Assembly: GCA_034439755.1 (NCBI GenBank)
Contig: JAWXAZ010000098.1
Coordinates: 62,001 to 126,000 of the forward strand
Length of the DNA stretch: 64,000 bases
Origin: B1 sp034439755
Lineage (GTDB): Bacteria > Bacteroidota > Bacteroidia > UKL13-3
Direction of reading: 5' to 3'
This document shows positions 46,323 through 53,744 of the stretch, one piece after another. The number at the start of each line of letters is the position of its first letter. Position 1 is the stretch's first letter. The notes below the pieces were generated by a model, which saw only the letters and a list, made by a program, of their open reading frames with translations, was not told where the DNA came from and made no database searches. The translations under genes and the position numbers were made by a program.

Positions 46323-46976
46323 TTACTTCAAAGGTTTTTGTGCCACCAATAAAAATTGCTTGCCCATAAATCTCCAAGCAAATGGCATTTGAAAATACAT
46401 TTTAACCAAGAAATCTGTCACCGGAATTTTACCTCTAAAGCTCAAGGGTAAAAATCTATCGTGCACTTCTTTTACCTCAAATCCAGCGCCATATAAATGC
46501 TCTGCTACACCTAGTTCTGTTAGTATAACCGTGTGGTCTGCAAAATCGAAATAGTTGGCCGCACAGTATTTAAAATTGGGTCCCATAATAGCAATTTTTC
46601 CACCCGGTTTTAAAATGGCAAACATGCGTTCTAAGAAATTGGCCACATCTTCTTGGGTATGCAAGTGTTCTAAAAAATTAGAAACATAAACACCTTCAAA
46701 ATAATTAAGCGGCAAGTTTACCTTCAGGTTATTTCCAATCACCACCTTAATATCTTTTTGGGCGGCACGTTGGGTATGTTCACCCATGTCTACTGCCCAT
46801 CTTTCGGCAGCAGGAACTTGGTTAATAAACTCGCAATCTCCCGCAGCCGGGTCTATTACAGAAGCAGGATTCCCCAACTTGCCATACATAAACTCGGCAA
46901 TAATTTTCCAGGTAGAGAGCTTTTTGTTTTTATCAACCCCTTTAAAGCGGTATTCGTATATTCTATCGTAATTCAT
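46323..46976 (-). CDS. Class I SAM-dependent methyltransferase
   Basis: 217 residues. The SAM-binding region reads VIDPAAGDCEFI with the acidic strand end WAVDMGEH; the post-motif is SNFLEHLHTQEDV and motif with LKPGGKIAIMGPN. The N-terminal MNYDRIYEYRFKG and the context suggest methylation of a sugar or lipid-linked intermediate. Part of a tight four-gene unit. Confidence 0.82.
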   Translation of the reverse strand: MNYDRIYEYRFKGVDKNKKLSTWKIIAEFMYGKLGNPASVIDPAAGDCEFINQVPAAERWAVDMGEHTQRAAQKDIKVVIGNNLKVNLPLNYFEGVYVSNFLEHLHTQEDVANFLERMFAILKPGGKIAIMGPNFKYCAANYFDFADHTVILTELGVAEHLYGAGFEVKEVHDRFLPLSFRGKIPVTDFLVKMYFQMPFAWRFMGKQFLLVAQKPLK

Positions 46977-46980
46977 TTTC

Positions 46981-48057
46981 TTAACAATCTTTAACTATCA
47001 TTCTTTCGTTCATTTTATCGTGCATCTCCAGCAAGGTAGCCTCTAGGTTGTATTGCCAGTTCCAAGTAGGGTAGTGCAATTTAAATTTATTTACATTGCT
47101 AATATACCAAATATGGTCGCCAATTCGGTTGGTTTCTGAATAGTTATAACTCATTTTTTTGCCACTAATTTTTTCGCACCATTCAATGGCTTCTAACATG
47201 CTGCAATTGGCAAATCTTCCGCCACCTGCATTGTAAACCTCGCCCATACGAGGATTTTGGTAATAATGCCAAAACATATTTACCAGATCCGAACTGTGAA
47301 TATTGTCTCTCACCTGTTTGCCTTCATAGCCAAAAATAGTATAATGTGTGCCACTTATGGCACATTTCATTAGGTAGGCCAAAAAGCCATGCAACTGCGC
47401 ACCACTGTGGTTTGGGCCAGTTAAACAACCGCCTCTAAATACGCCGGTTTTGATACCAAAGTATTTTCCATATTCCTGCACCATAATATCGGCCGCTACT
47501 TTGCTGGCACCAAAAACACTGTGCTTGGTTTGGTCTATACTCATGGTTTCATCTATGCCATGGGCAAAAAACGCATGGTCCTCGGCAATTTCCCAACGCT
47601 TCTCTAATTCAACTAAGGGCAAATTATTTGGCGTATCGCCATACACCTTATTGGTAGAAGTAAAAATAAAAACAGCATCTGCACAATTTAGGCGCGTTAA
47701 CTCAAGCATGTTTAAAGTGCCCGTAGCATTTACCCCAAAATCTGTGAGTGGTTCTTTGGCAGCCCAATCATGGCTGGGTTGTGCGGCCGCATGTATAATC
47801 AATTTAATGTCTGAACCAAACTCTTTAAAGATCTTTTCTAATCCAACATAATCCCGGATATCGGTATCGTAAGATTTAAAATTGGTATATTTTTCTTCTA
47901 GTCTATTTTTGTTCCATAAGGTAGATCCATCGGCACCAAAAAAATAGGAGCGCAGGTTATTGTCTATGCCAACTACCAAATCAAATTTTTTGGTAAAAAA
48001 CTCTACCGATTCTCCTCCTACCAGTCCGCTACTCCCTGTTACAATCGCAATATTCAT
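46981..48057 (-). CDS. NAD-dependent epimerase, CDP-paratose/tyvelose 2-epimerase-like
   Basis: 358 residues, extended SDR. The dinucleotide motif is TGSSGLVGGESVEFF, and family-specific stretches are HAAAQPSHDWAAKEPLTDF, FIFTSTNKVYGDTPNNLPL and QVRDNIHSSDLV. These are characteristic of CDP-paratose 2-epimerase (tyvelose biosynthesis). The usual catalytic YxxxK position reads FGASK here, with Phe for Tyr in that alignment, so the exact reaction is uncertain. It lies 4 bases behind a related SDR gene. Confidence 0.8.
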   Translation of the reverse strand: MNIAIVTGSSGLVGGESVEFFTKKFDLVVGIDNNLRSYFFGADGSTLWNKNRLEEKYTNFKSYDTDIRDYVGLEKIFKEFGSDIKLIIHAAAQPSHDWAAKEPLTDFGVNATGTLNMLELTRLNCADAVFIFTSTNKVYGDTPNNLPLVELEKRWEIAEDHAFFAHGIDETMSIDQTKHSVFGASKVAADIMVQEYGKYFGIKTGVFRGGCLTGPNHSGAQLHGFLAYLMKCAISGTHYTIFGYEGKQVRDNIHSSDLVNMFWHYYQNPRMGEVYNAGGGRFANCSMLEAIEWCEKISGKKMSYNYSETNRIGDHIWYISNVNKFKLHYPTWNWQYNLEATLLEMHDKMNERMIVKDC

Positions 48058-48061
48058 TCTC

Positions 48062-49138
48062 TTAATTTAGGATATTCTTTAAATTATTTTCGTTGGCCTT
48101 CATCCATTCAAACGTATCGGCCACCAGATCTTTCATGGTTTTATTGGGTTTCCAAGCATGCTTATTTACCTTGTTTAAGTAGCTACAATCGCTCACATAA
48201 ATGCGCACATCAGCCGTTCTATTTTCCATTACGGGCTTTATAGAAATGGTATTTCCTGTTACTTCTTGGCAAAGTGCTGTAAGTTCCATTAAACTAAAAC
48301 TGCAATCTAGGCCCCCACCCACATTTATGGTTTGGTTGTTATACATTTCTAGGTGGTGTATTTGGTGGTCTATGAGATTCAGTAAATCGTGGGCATGCAA
48401 AACATCCCTCATTTGCTTGCCGGTGCCACCATAACCTATGTAACACAATTCTCCTTTAAAGAAATGCCTTGCCAACCAAAGCACCAAAACCCCTTGGTCT
48501 ACCTTACCCATTTGCCATGGTCCGCTAATAACGCCACAACGGTTAATAATGGTTTTTAGGCCTTTTAGTTCATTGTATTCTGTGATGAGTAATTCTGAAG
48601 CCAACTTGGTGGATCCATAAAAGCTTCGACTTCCCTCTAGCGGAAAATCCTCGCGCACCCCTTTGGAAGAAATGCCCCTTAATTTTTGTTCATCCTTCCA
48701 AACAAATCGCGTTTCTAATTCTTCGAAAGTGGCCGATTCTAAATTTTTAATTGGGTAAATTCTGCTGGTCGATAAAAAAATAAAAGCAGCCCCTGTTCTT
48801 TGCGCCAATTCGAGGCAATTTACTGTTCCATTTAAATTAGATTGAATGAGTGGCATTACCGGCGAATTTATACCAGAAAGAACACTTGGATCGGCCGAAG
48901 CATCTAAAATAAAATCCAGCTGGGTAAATTCTACCAAGTCCTCGGGATTTCTGATATCACCGTGCACAAATTCAACCTCCGCTGCTTTTAGTCGGGCCAA
49001 GTTTAGCTCCGAACCACGCCTACGCAGGTTATCTAGGGCAATTACCCTATAGTTTGGATAGCGTTGTTTTAACCCAATAGAGAGGGTTGACCCCACAAAT
49101 CCGGCACCGCCAGTTATTAAAATTTGTTTGCCCATCAT
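48062..49138 (-). CDS. NAD-dependent epimerase/dehydratase, paralogue of the next gene
   Basis: 358 residues, the same length as the neighbouring epimerase. Dinucleotide motif TGGAGFVGSTLS, the ASADPSVLSG segment in place of AAAQPSHDW, catalytic YGSTKLASE and QMRDVLHAHDLL. It belongs to the CDP-tyvelose epimerase-like SDRs. First gene of the four-gene minus-strand unit and divergent from tdh. The pair may act on successive sugar intermediates or form a heteromer; this is inference. Confidence 0.8.
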   Translation of the reverse strand: MMGKQILITGGAGFVGSTLSIGLKQRYPNYRVIALDNLRRRGSELNLARLKAAEVEFVHGDIRNPEDLVEFTQLDFILDASADPSVLSGINSPVMPLIQSNLNGTVNCLELAQRTGAAFIFLSTSRIYPIKNLESATFEELETRFVWKDEQKLRGISSKGVREDFPLEGSRSFYGSTKLASELLITEYNELKGLKTIINRCGVISGPWQMGKVDQGVLVLWLARHFFKGELCYIGYGGTGKQMRDVLHAHDLLNLIDHQIHHLEMYNNQTINVGGGLDCSFSLMELTALCQEVTGNTISIKPVMENRTADVRIYVSDCSYLNKVNKHAWKPNKTMKDLVADTFEWMKANENNLKNILN

Positions 49139-49211
49139 TTGCTAAGAACCGCAATTTTAGTGAATTGTTGTGAATTTAGGTGAGGAAACACAAATTAATC
49201 AAAGAATTTTA

Positions 49212-49219
49212 TAATTTCG
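49212..49219 (+). promoter_or_regulatory. -7-like box of tdh
   Basis: TAATTTCG fits TAnnTTTG with one mismatch. The identical octamer lies upstream of kbl (56080-56087), and in both cases exactly 17 bases separate it from the ATG. No -33 TTG is seen here. Confidence 0.4.
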
Positions 49220-49236
49220 AGCCTTTTAATAGAAAC

Positions 49237-50169
49237 ATGTCAACGGAAAGAATTTTAATCATCGGTTCAAACGGCCAAATTGGTCTTGAACTTGCAGAAA
49301 CGCTTAGGTTAAGCTATGGTTCAGAAAATGTAATTTGCTGCGATGTGCGCAAGATGGAGCATCAGATTGAACCCTTTGAAATTTTAGATGTGTTGGATCA
49401 GACCGGATTATTGGCTGTTGTTAAAAAATACAATATTACCCAAGTTTACTTGTTGGCGGCCTTGTTAAGTGCAACTGCCGAGAAGAATCCAAAATTTGCG
49501 TGGGATTTAAATATGAATGGCTTGTTTCATGTGTTAGATTTGGCCAAAGAGGGCATTGTTAAAAAAATATATTGGCCTAGTTCTATCGCTGTTTTTGGTC
49601 CTACCACCCCGCGTGTAAACACGCCTCAATACACGGTTATGGAGCCAAATACCATTTATGGCATTAGCAAGCAAGCCGGCGAAAGATATTGCGAGTATTA
49701 CCACCAAAAATATGGGGTAGATGTGCGCAGCATTCGTTACCCTGGCTTAATAGGTTGGAAGAGTGCGCCGGGTGGTGGCACCACAGATTACGCGGTGCAT
49801 ATTTATCACGAGGCTTTAAAGAACAAAACGTATGAGTGTTTTTTAAGTGCAGAAACGGCGTTGCCAATGATGTATATGCCAGACGCCATTCGCGCCACCA
49901 TTGAGTTAATGGAAGCACCGGCAGAGCAAGTTAAAATTCGCAGCAGCTATAATATTTCGGGCATAAGTTTTAATCCCGAAGAGATTGCGGCAAGCATTCG
50001 CAAGCATATTCCTGATTTTACCATAAGCTATAAACCCGATTTTAGGCAAGCTATTGCAGATAGTTGGCCGCAGAGCATCAACGATGCCGAGGCATGCGAA
50101 CATTGGGGTTGGAAGCCTGCTTTCGACTTAGATGCGATGACGCAAGTGATGTTAGATAACTTGAAGTAA
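49237..50169 (+). CDS. L-threonine 3-dehydrogenase, SDR type
   Basis: 310 residues from the ATG at 49237; a longer reading adds 19 residues before the conserved MSTERILIIGSNGQIG. The NAD-binding motif is G10-x-x-G13-x-x-G16, with catalytic Tyr141 and Lys145 in YGISKQAGE. The segments SSIAVFGPTTPRVNTPQ and YPGLIGWK with GGGTTDYAV and ALPMMYMPDAIRAT are specific to this enzyme family. It oxidises L-threonine to 2-amino-3-oxobutanoate, which glycine C-acetyltransferase (56105-57295) cleaves with CoA. The last 18 bases overlap the convergent HAD gene. Confidence 0.92.
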   Translation: MSTERILIIGSNGQIGLELAETLRLSYGSENVICCDVRKMEHQIEPFEILDVLDQTGLLAVVKKYNITQVYLLAALLSATAEKNPKFAWDLNMNGLFHVLDLAKEGIVKKIYWPSSIAVFGPTTPRVNTPQYTVMEPNTIYGISKQAGERYCEYYHQKYGVDVRSIRYPGLIGWKSAPGGGTTDYAVHIYHEALKNKTYECFLSAETALPMMYMPDAIRATIELMEAPAEQVKIRSSYNISGISFNPEEIAASIRKHIPDFTISYKPDFRQAIADSWPQSINDAEACEHWGWKPAFDLDAMTQVMLDNLK

Positions 50170-50802
50170 GGCTGGAAATTCTTTCATAGAACTTAGTCGA
50201 TGGTCGGCAATAGAAAAGCGTGGGTCGTTTAGTTTTTCTGTTTCGGGCACTGCCACACAAGTCATTCTGGCTGCTTTAGCTGCAATAACCCCGTTTAGGG
50301 AGTCCTCAATAACCAAGCAATGTTTTGGGTCTGAACCTAAGATTTTTGCGGCGGTTAAAAATATACCTGGATGGGGTTTGCCAAAAGGTTCCGATTCTGC
50401 CGAGTAAAGTAAGTCGAAATAATTGCGGATGTTTAGGCTCGCTATTACTGCTTCGATGAGCCGCATAGAAGACGAAGAGGCCAAGGCACACGTATACTTT
50501 TTTTCTTTCACATAATTGAGCGATTCTATCACGCCGGGCAGTGCATGTGCGTCTTTGCGCATATAGGCATCCATGCAATCTAAGATGTCGTTTTCTGTTT
50601 TTTGAAAATTTGGGTTTGGCCAAGCCTGGTAATGATACCAATGTTGCACCACTTCGTTTAAGCGAAATCCCATCACTTGTCTCAGTAACTCATCACTTAG
50701 GTTGAGGCCGAGCGAACCAAAAACTTCCTTTTCTGCAATTTTCCAGTATGGCTCCGAATCTACTAGCAGGCCATCCATATCGAACAATAAAGTACCTACC
50801 AC
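50152..50802 (-). CDS. HAD-family phosphatase (HxpB/beta-phosphoglucomutase-like)
   Basis: 216 residues starting with GTG directly after the pepP stop codon. Motif I is FDMDGLLVDSEPYW, motif II ALASSSS, motif III GKPHPGIF and motif IV CLVIEDSLNG; the cap is alpha-helical. This is the subgroup of sugar-phosphate phosphatases such as HxpB (2-deoxyglucose-6-phosphatase). It is coupled to pepP upstream and its end overlaps tdh on the other strand. Confidence 0.87.
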   Translation of the reverse strand: MVGTLLFDMDGLLVDSEPYWKIAEKEVFGSLGLNLSDELLRQVMGFRLNEVVQHWYHYQAWPNPNFQKTENDILDCMDAYMRKDAHALPGVIESLNYVKEKKYTCALASSSSMRLIEAVIASLNIRNYFDLLYSAESEPFGKPHPGIFLTAAKILGSDPKHCLVIEDSLNGVIAAKAARMTCVAVPETEKLNDPRFSIADHRLSSMKEFPALLQVI

Positions 50803-52104
50803 TTAGCTATGCATTAAGGTTTCAATTTCTTCTGCCTCAATGGGTATGTGCAGCATTAAATCTTGGCAACCCGAATTGGTAATTAAAATTTCATTTTCAA
50901 GGCGAATGCCAATGGCTTCTTCGGCTATGTATATACCTGGCTCGCAGCTAAACGTCATGCCTGCTTGCATGGGTTCATAACGCATGCCCACATCGTGTAC
51001 ATCTATGCCTAAGAAATGACTGGTTCCATGCATGAAATATTTTTTATAAGCAGGCCATTTTGGGTTTTGATTTTTGATATCGCTTAGGGTAATTAACCCC
51101 AAATCTACCAATTCTTTTTCCATTAGCTCGCCCACCTGAACATGGTATTGCATAAGCTGAGTGCCTGGTTTTAGCAATGTTTTAGCCGCATTCATTACAC
51201 GCAAAACTGCGTTGTAAACATCTTTTTGGCGTTTGGTAAACTTGCCATTTACAGGCAAAGTTCGCGTCATGTCGCTGGCATAATTTGCATAATCTGCACC
51301 ACTGTCTAAGAGCAATAAGTCGCCATCTTTGCATTGTTGGTTATTGTCTACATAATGCAAAATACAGGAGTTGGCACCACTTGCCACTATGGGACTAAAA
51401 GAATGTCCGCGGGCACGGTTGCTTAAGTAGGTATGAATTACTTCTGCTTCAATTTCATATTCCCAAACACCGGGTTTCACAAATTTGGCCACGCGGCGAA
51501 TCATCTTGTTGCTAATTTCAACCGCCACTTTCATGAGGTCTAATTCTATGCTCGATTTAACCGAACGTAAGCGCTGTAAAATGGGGGCAGCGCGCTCTAA
51601 TTCATGCAAAGGATAACGTTCTTTTATTTCGTTGGCAAAACGCAAATTTTGGTAAGGCGTGCTGATAACTGCCCTATCATTTTCGTTTAAATTTAAATAG
51701 ATATTCTGCGCATAATTAATGGCCGCATGCATTTTAATTTCAAACTCATCGTACCAAAAAACATGTTGAACACCACTAACTTTTTGCGCTTCTTCTTGGG
51801 TTAATTTATAGCCATTCCAAACCACCATCATTTCGCTGGTGCGCTTAATAAACAGGGCCTCTCTGTATTCTTCAATTGGGCAATCTGGTGAGAGTACCAA
51901 AATGGTATCTTCTTGGTCTACGCCGCTAAGCCAAAACAAGTCGGAATTTTGTTTAAAAGCGTGTGTTGCATCGCCGTTCCAAGGATGTTCCTCGTTGGAA
52001 TGAAAGATGGCAATGCTGTTTGGTTTTATCTTGGCAACAAACTTTTTTCTGTTCTCAATAAAAAGTTCGTTAGGTATTAGGTCGTATTTATTTATGCTTC
52101 TCAT
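50803..52104 (-). CDS. pepP: Xaa-Pro aminopeptidase (aminopeptidase P)
   Basis: 433 residues: N-terminal creatinase-like domain, then a pita-bread metallopeptidase. The two-metal site can be read as Asp in LLLDSGADY, Asp in YASDMTRT, His in HGTSHFLGIDVHD, Glu in FSCEPGIYI and Glu in IRLENEILI. It removes N-terminal residues before proline. The leader region immediately before its ATG is a 17-unit tandem repeat, and the next gene (HAD phosphatase) starts right after its stop codon. Confidence 0.93.
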   Translation of the reverse strand: MRSINKYDLIPNELFIENRKKFVAKIKPNSIAIFHSNEEHPWNGDATHAFKQNSDLFWLSGVDQEDTILVLSPDCPIEEYREALFIKRTSEMMVVWNGYKLTQEEAQKVSGVQHVFWYDEFEIKMHAAINYAQNIYLNLNENDRAVISTPYQNLRFANEIKERYPLHELERAAPILQRLRSVKSSIELDLMKVAVEISNKMIRRVAKFVKPGVWEYEIEAEVIHTYLSNRARGHSFSPIVASGANSCILHYVDNNQQCKDGDLLLLDSGADYANYASDMTRTLPVNGKFTKRQKDVYNAVLRVMNAAKTLLKPGTQLMQYHVQVGELMEKELVDLGLITLSDIKNQNPKWPAYKKYFMHGTSHFLGIDVHDVGMRYEPMQAGMTFSCEPGIYIAEEAIGIRLENEILITNSGCQDLMLHIPIEAEEIETLMHS

Positions 52105-52105
52105 G

Positions 52106-52333
52106 GTGTATCAATTTTAGTGTAATAATTTTAGTGTATCAATTTGGTGTATCAATTTAGCGTAATAATTTTAGTGTAACAATTTAGTGTAATAATTTAG
52201 CGTAACAATTTTGTTGTATCAATTTAGTGTAACAATTTAGTATAACAATTTAGCGTATCAATTTTAGTGTATTAATTTTAGTGTATCAATTTAGTGTATC
52301 AATTTGGTATAACAATTTAGCGTATCAATTTTT
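52106..52333. repeat. Minisatellite: 17 imperfect 13-14 bp units
   Basis: Read on the + strand the unit is GTGTATCAATTTTA with regular variants (GCG/GTA for GTG, AAC/AAT/TCA at positions 6-8, one or two T before the A). Seventeen units follow without interruption between the murF stop and the pepP start, ending one base before the pepP ATG. On the minus strand each unit reads like TAAAATTGATACAC, one mismatch from a TAnnTTTG box. There are no unique spacers, so it is not a CRISPR array. Confidence 0.9.
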
Positions 52334-52385
52334 GTGGCAAGGTACAAAATAGGGCATAAAAATGCCCAAAACATTTTCCTAAAAA

Positions 52386-53678
52386 TTAAGAGATAAAATC
52401 GATTAAACTTTCCATTTTCATGCTCCTAGAACCTTTCAAGAAGACGAATTTTCCATTAGGCGGATTCTGCTGAAAATAGGCTTCAAGGTCGCTAGTTTGC
52501 TCAAATTTTTTATAAGCAGAGTTGGTTTTTAAAAATGCTGCACCCACCAAAAACACATCAGTTAAATGCAGCGATTTGCAGTAGTCTACCATGTTTTGGT
52601 GTTCTTCGGCCTCGTATGGTCCCAGCTCAAACATATCGCCAAGGCAAAGTATTTTCCCTTCTCCCGGCATTGCTAAAAAGTTGCGAATGCTTGCTTCCAT
52701 GCTACTTGGGTTGGCATTGTAGGCATCTAAGAAAATGCGGTTGTTTTCTTTGGTGATGCTTTGCGAGCGCAAGTTTTTGGGTTCATACGATTCAATTCCC
52801 GCTTTAATTTGGCTTTGGTTCAGACCAAAATGCAAGCCTATGCTTACCGCGGCGAGTATGTTGTCAAAATTATAATCGCCACTTAGCCAACTGTTAATTT
52901 GCGTGCCTAATAAATTAAAGACGATATTGGGTTGGAGGCTGGTGGCAGGTAAAAATACCCTTTCTGGCTGAACCAATTCACTGCTGTTTTGCTGATAAAG
53001 AACACGCTTTTCTAAGCCCTCGCTCATTTCCATCAAAACCTTGTCGGCACTGTTAACAAAAACCACTCCGCCATGCAAGCGCATATACTCGTACAACTCT
53101 GCATTGGATTTTATGACACCTTCCAAACTCCCAAATCCCTCTAGGTGATCCTTGCCATTATTGGTAACTAAGCCATGCGTAGGTTTGGCAATATGGCAAA
53201 GCAAGGCATTTTCTTTTTGGTGGTTAGCACCCATTTCTATGATGCCAATTTGATGCGCTTTGGTAAGCATAAGCATGGTTAGTGGCAAGCCAATGTGGTT
53301 ATTAAAATTACCCGGTGTGCTTAAAATATGATACTGCGCTTGAAGCACCGCACCAATCAATTCTTTGGTGGTAGTTTTTCCGTTCGAACCAACAATGGCT
53401 ATGATGGGAATATTGAGTTGTTCTTTGTGGTAACGCGCTAATTCTTGCAAAGTTTCTAATACATCGGGCACCAAAATGCAGGCCTCAGAAATAAGGGCAT
53501 CTGGCTCGTCTACAATGGCATAAGCAGCGCCTTCTTGTAGAGCTTGCGAAGCAAATTTATTGCCATTGAAGTTGTCTCCTTTGAGGGCAAAAAAGAGGCA
53601 TCCTTTGCTTAATTTTCTGGTGTCTGTACAAATGGTGGGGTGTGCCAAGTACAAGTTGTATAATTCTTGAATCTGCAT
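52386..53678 (-). CDS. murF: UDP-N-acetylmuramoyl-tripeptide--D-alanyl-D-alanine ligase
   Basis: 430 residues. The Mur ligase ATP loop is VGSNGKTTTKE (about 114-124), followed by the TPGNFNNHIGLPLT stretch diagnostic for MurF, the MGANHQKE metal-site segment, and FLDAYNANPSSM in the C-terminal domain. It adds D-Ala-D-Ala to complete the peptidoglycan precursor. No other mur genes are adjacent, so it stands apart from the main cell-wall cluster. Confidence 0.95.
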   Translation of the reverse strand: MQIQELYNLYLAHPTICTDTRKLSKGCLFFALKGDNFNGNKFASQALQEGAAYAIVDEPDALISEACILVPDVLETLQELARYHKEQLNIPIIAIVGSNGKTTTKELIGAVLQAQYHILSTPGNFNNHIGLPLTMLMLTKAHQIGIIEMGANHQKENALLCHIAKPTHGLVTNNGKDHLEGFGSLEGVIKSNAELYEYMRLHGGVVFVNSADKVLMEMSEGLEKRVLYQQNSSELVQPERVFLPATSLQPNIVFNLLGTQINSWLSGDYNFDNILAAVSIGLHFGLNQSQIKAGIESYEPKNLRSQSITKENNRIFLDAYNANPSSMEASIRNFLAMPGEGKILCLGDMFELGPYEAEEHQNMVDYCKSLHLTDVFLVGAAFLKTNSAYKKFEQTSDLEAYFQQNPPNGKFVFLKGSRSMKMESLIDFIS

Positions 53679-53744
53679 ATTAAGAAAGTTTTAACATTAA
53701 GTGTTAAGGATGTTTTATTAACTTGCATCAAAATTAATACCGCC

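Noticed and set aside
52106..52333. Tandem array resembling CRISPR repeats
   Set aside because: Units are 13-14 bp and directly adjacent with no unique spacers, and no cas genes are nearby; it is a minisatellite.
53680..53722. TTAA-rich sequence before the VCBS protein gene as a third Pho-like array
   Set aside because: Only one pair of TAA motifs has the 11-base period (53681 and 53692); the others are out of phase, so it does not match the arrays at 57.3 and 60.4 kb.
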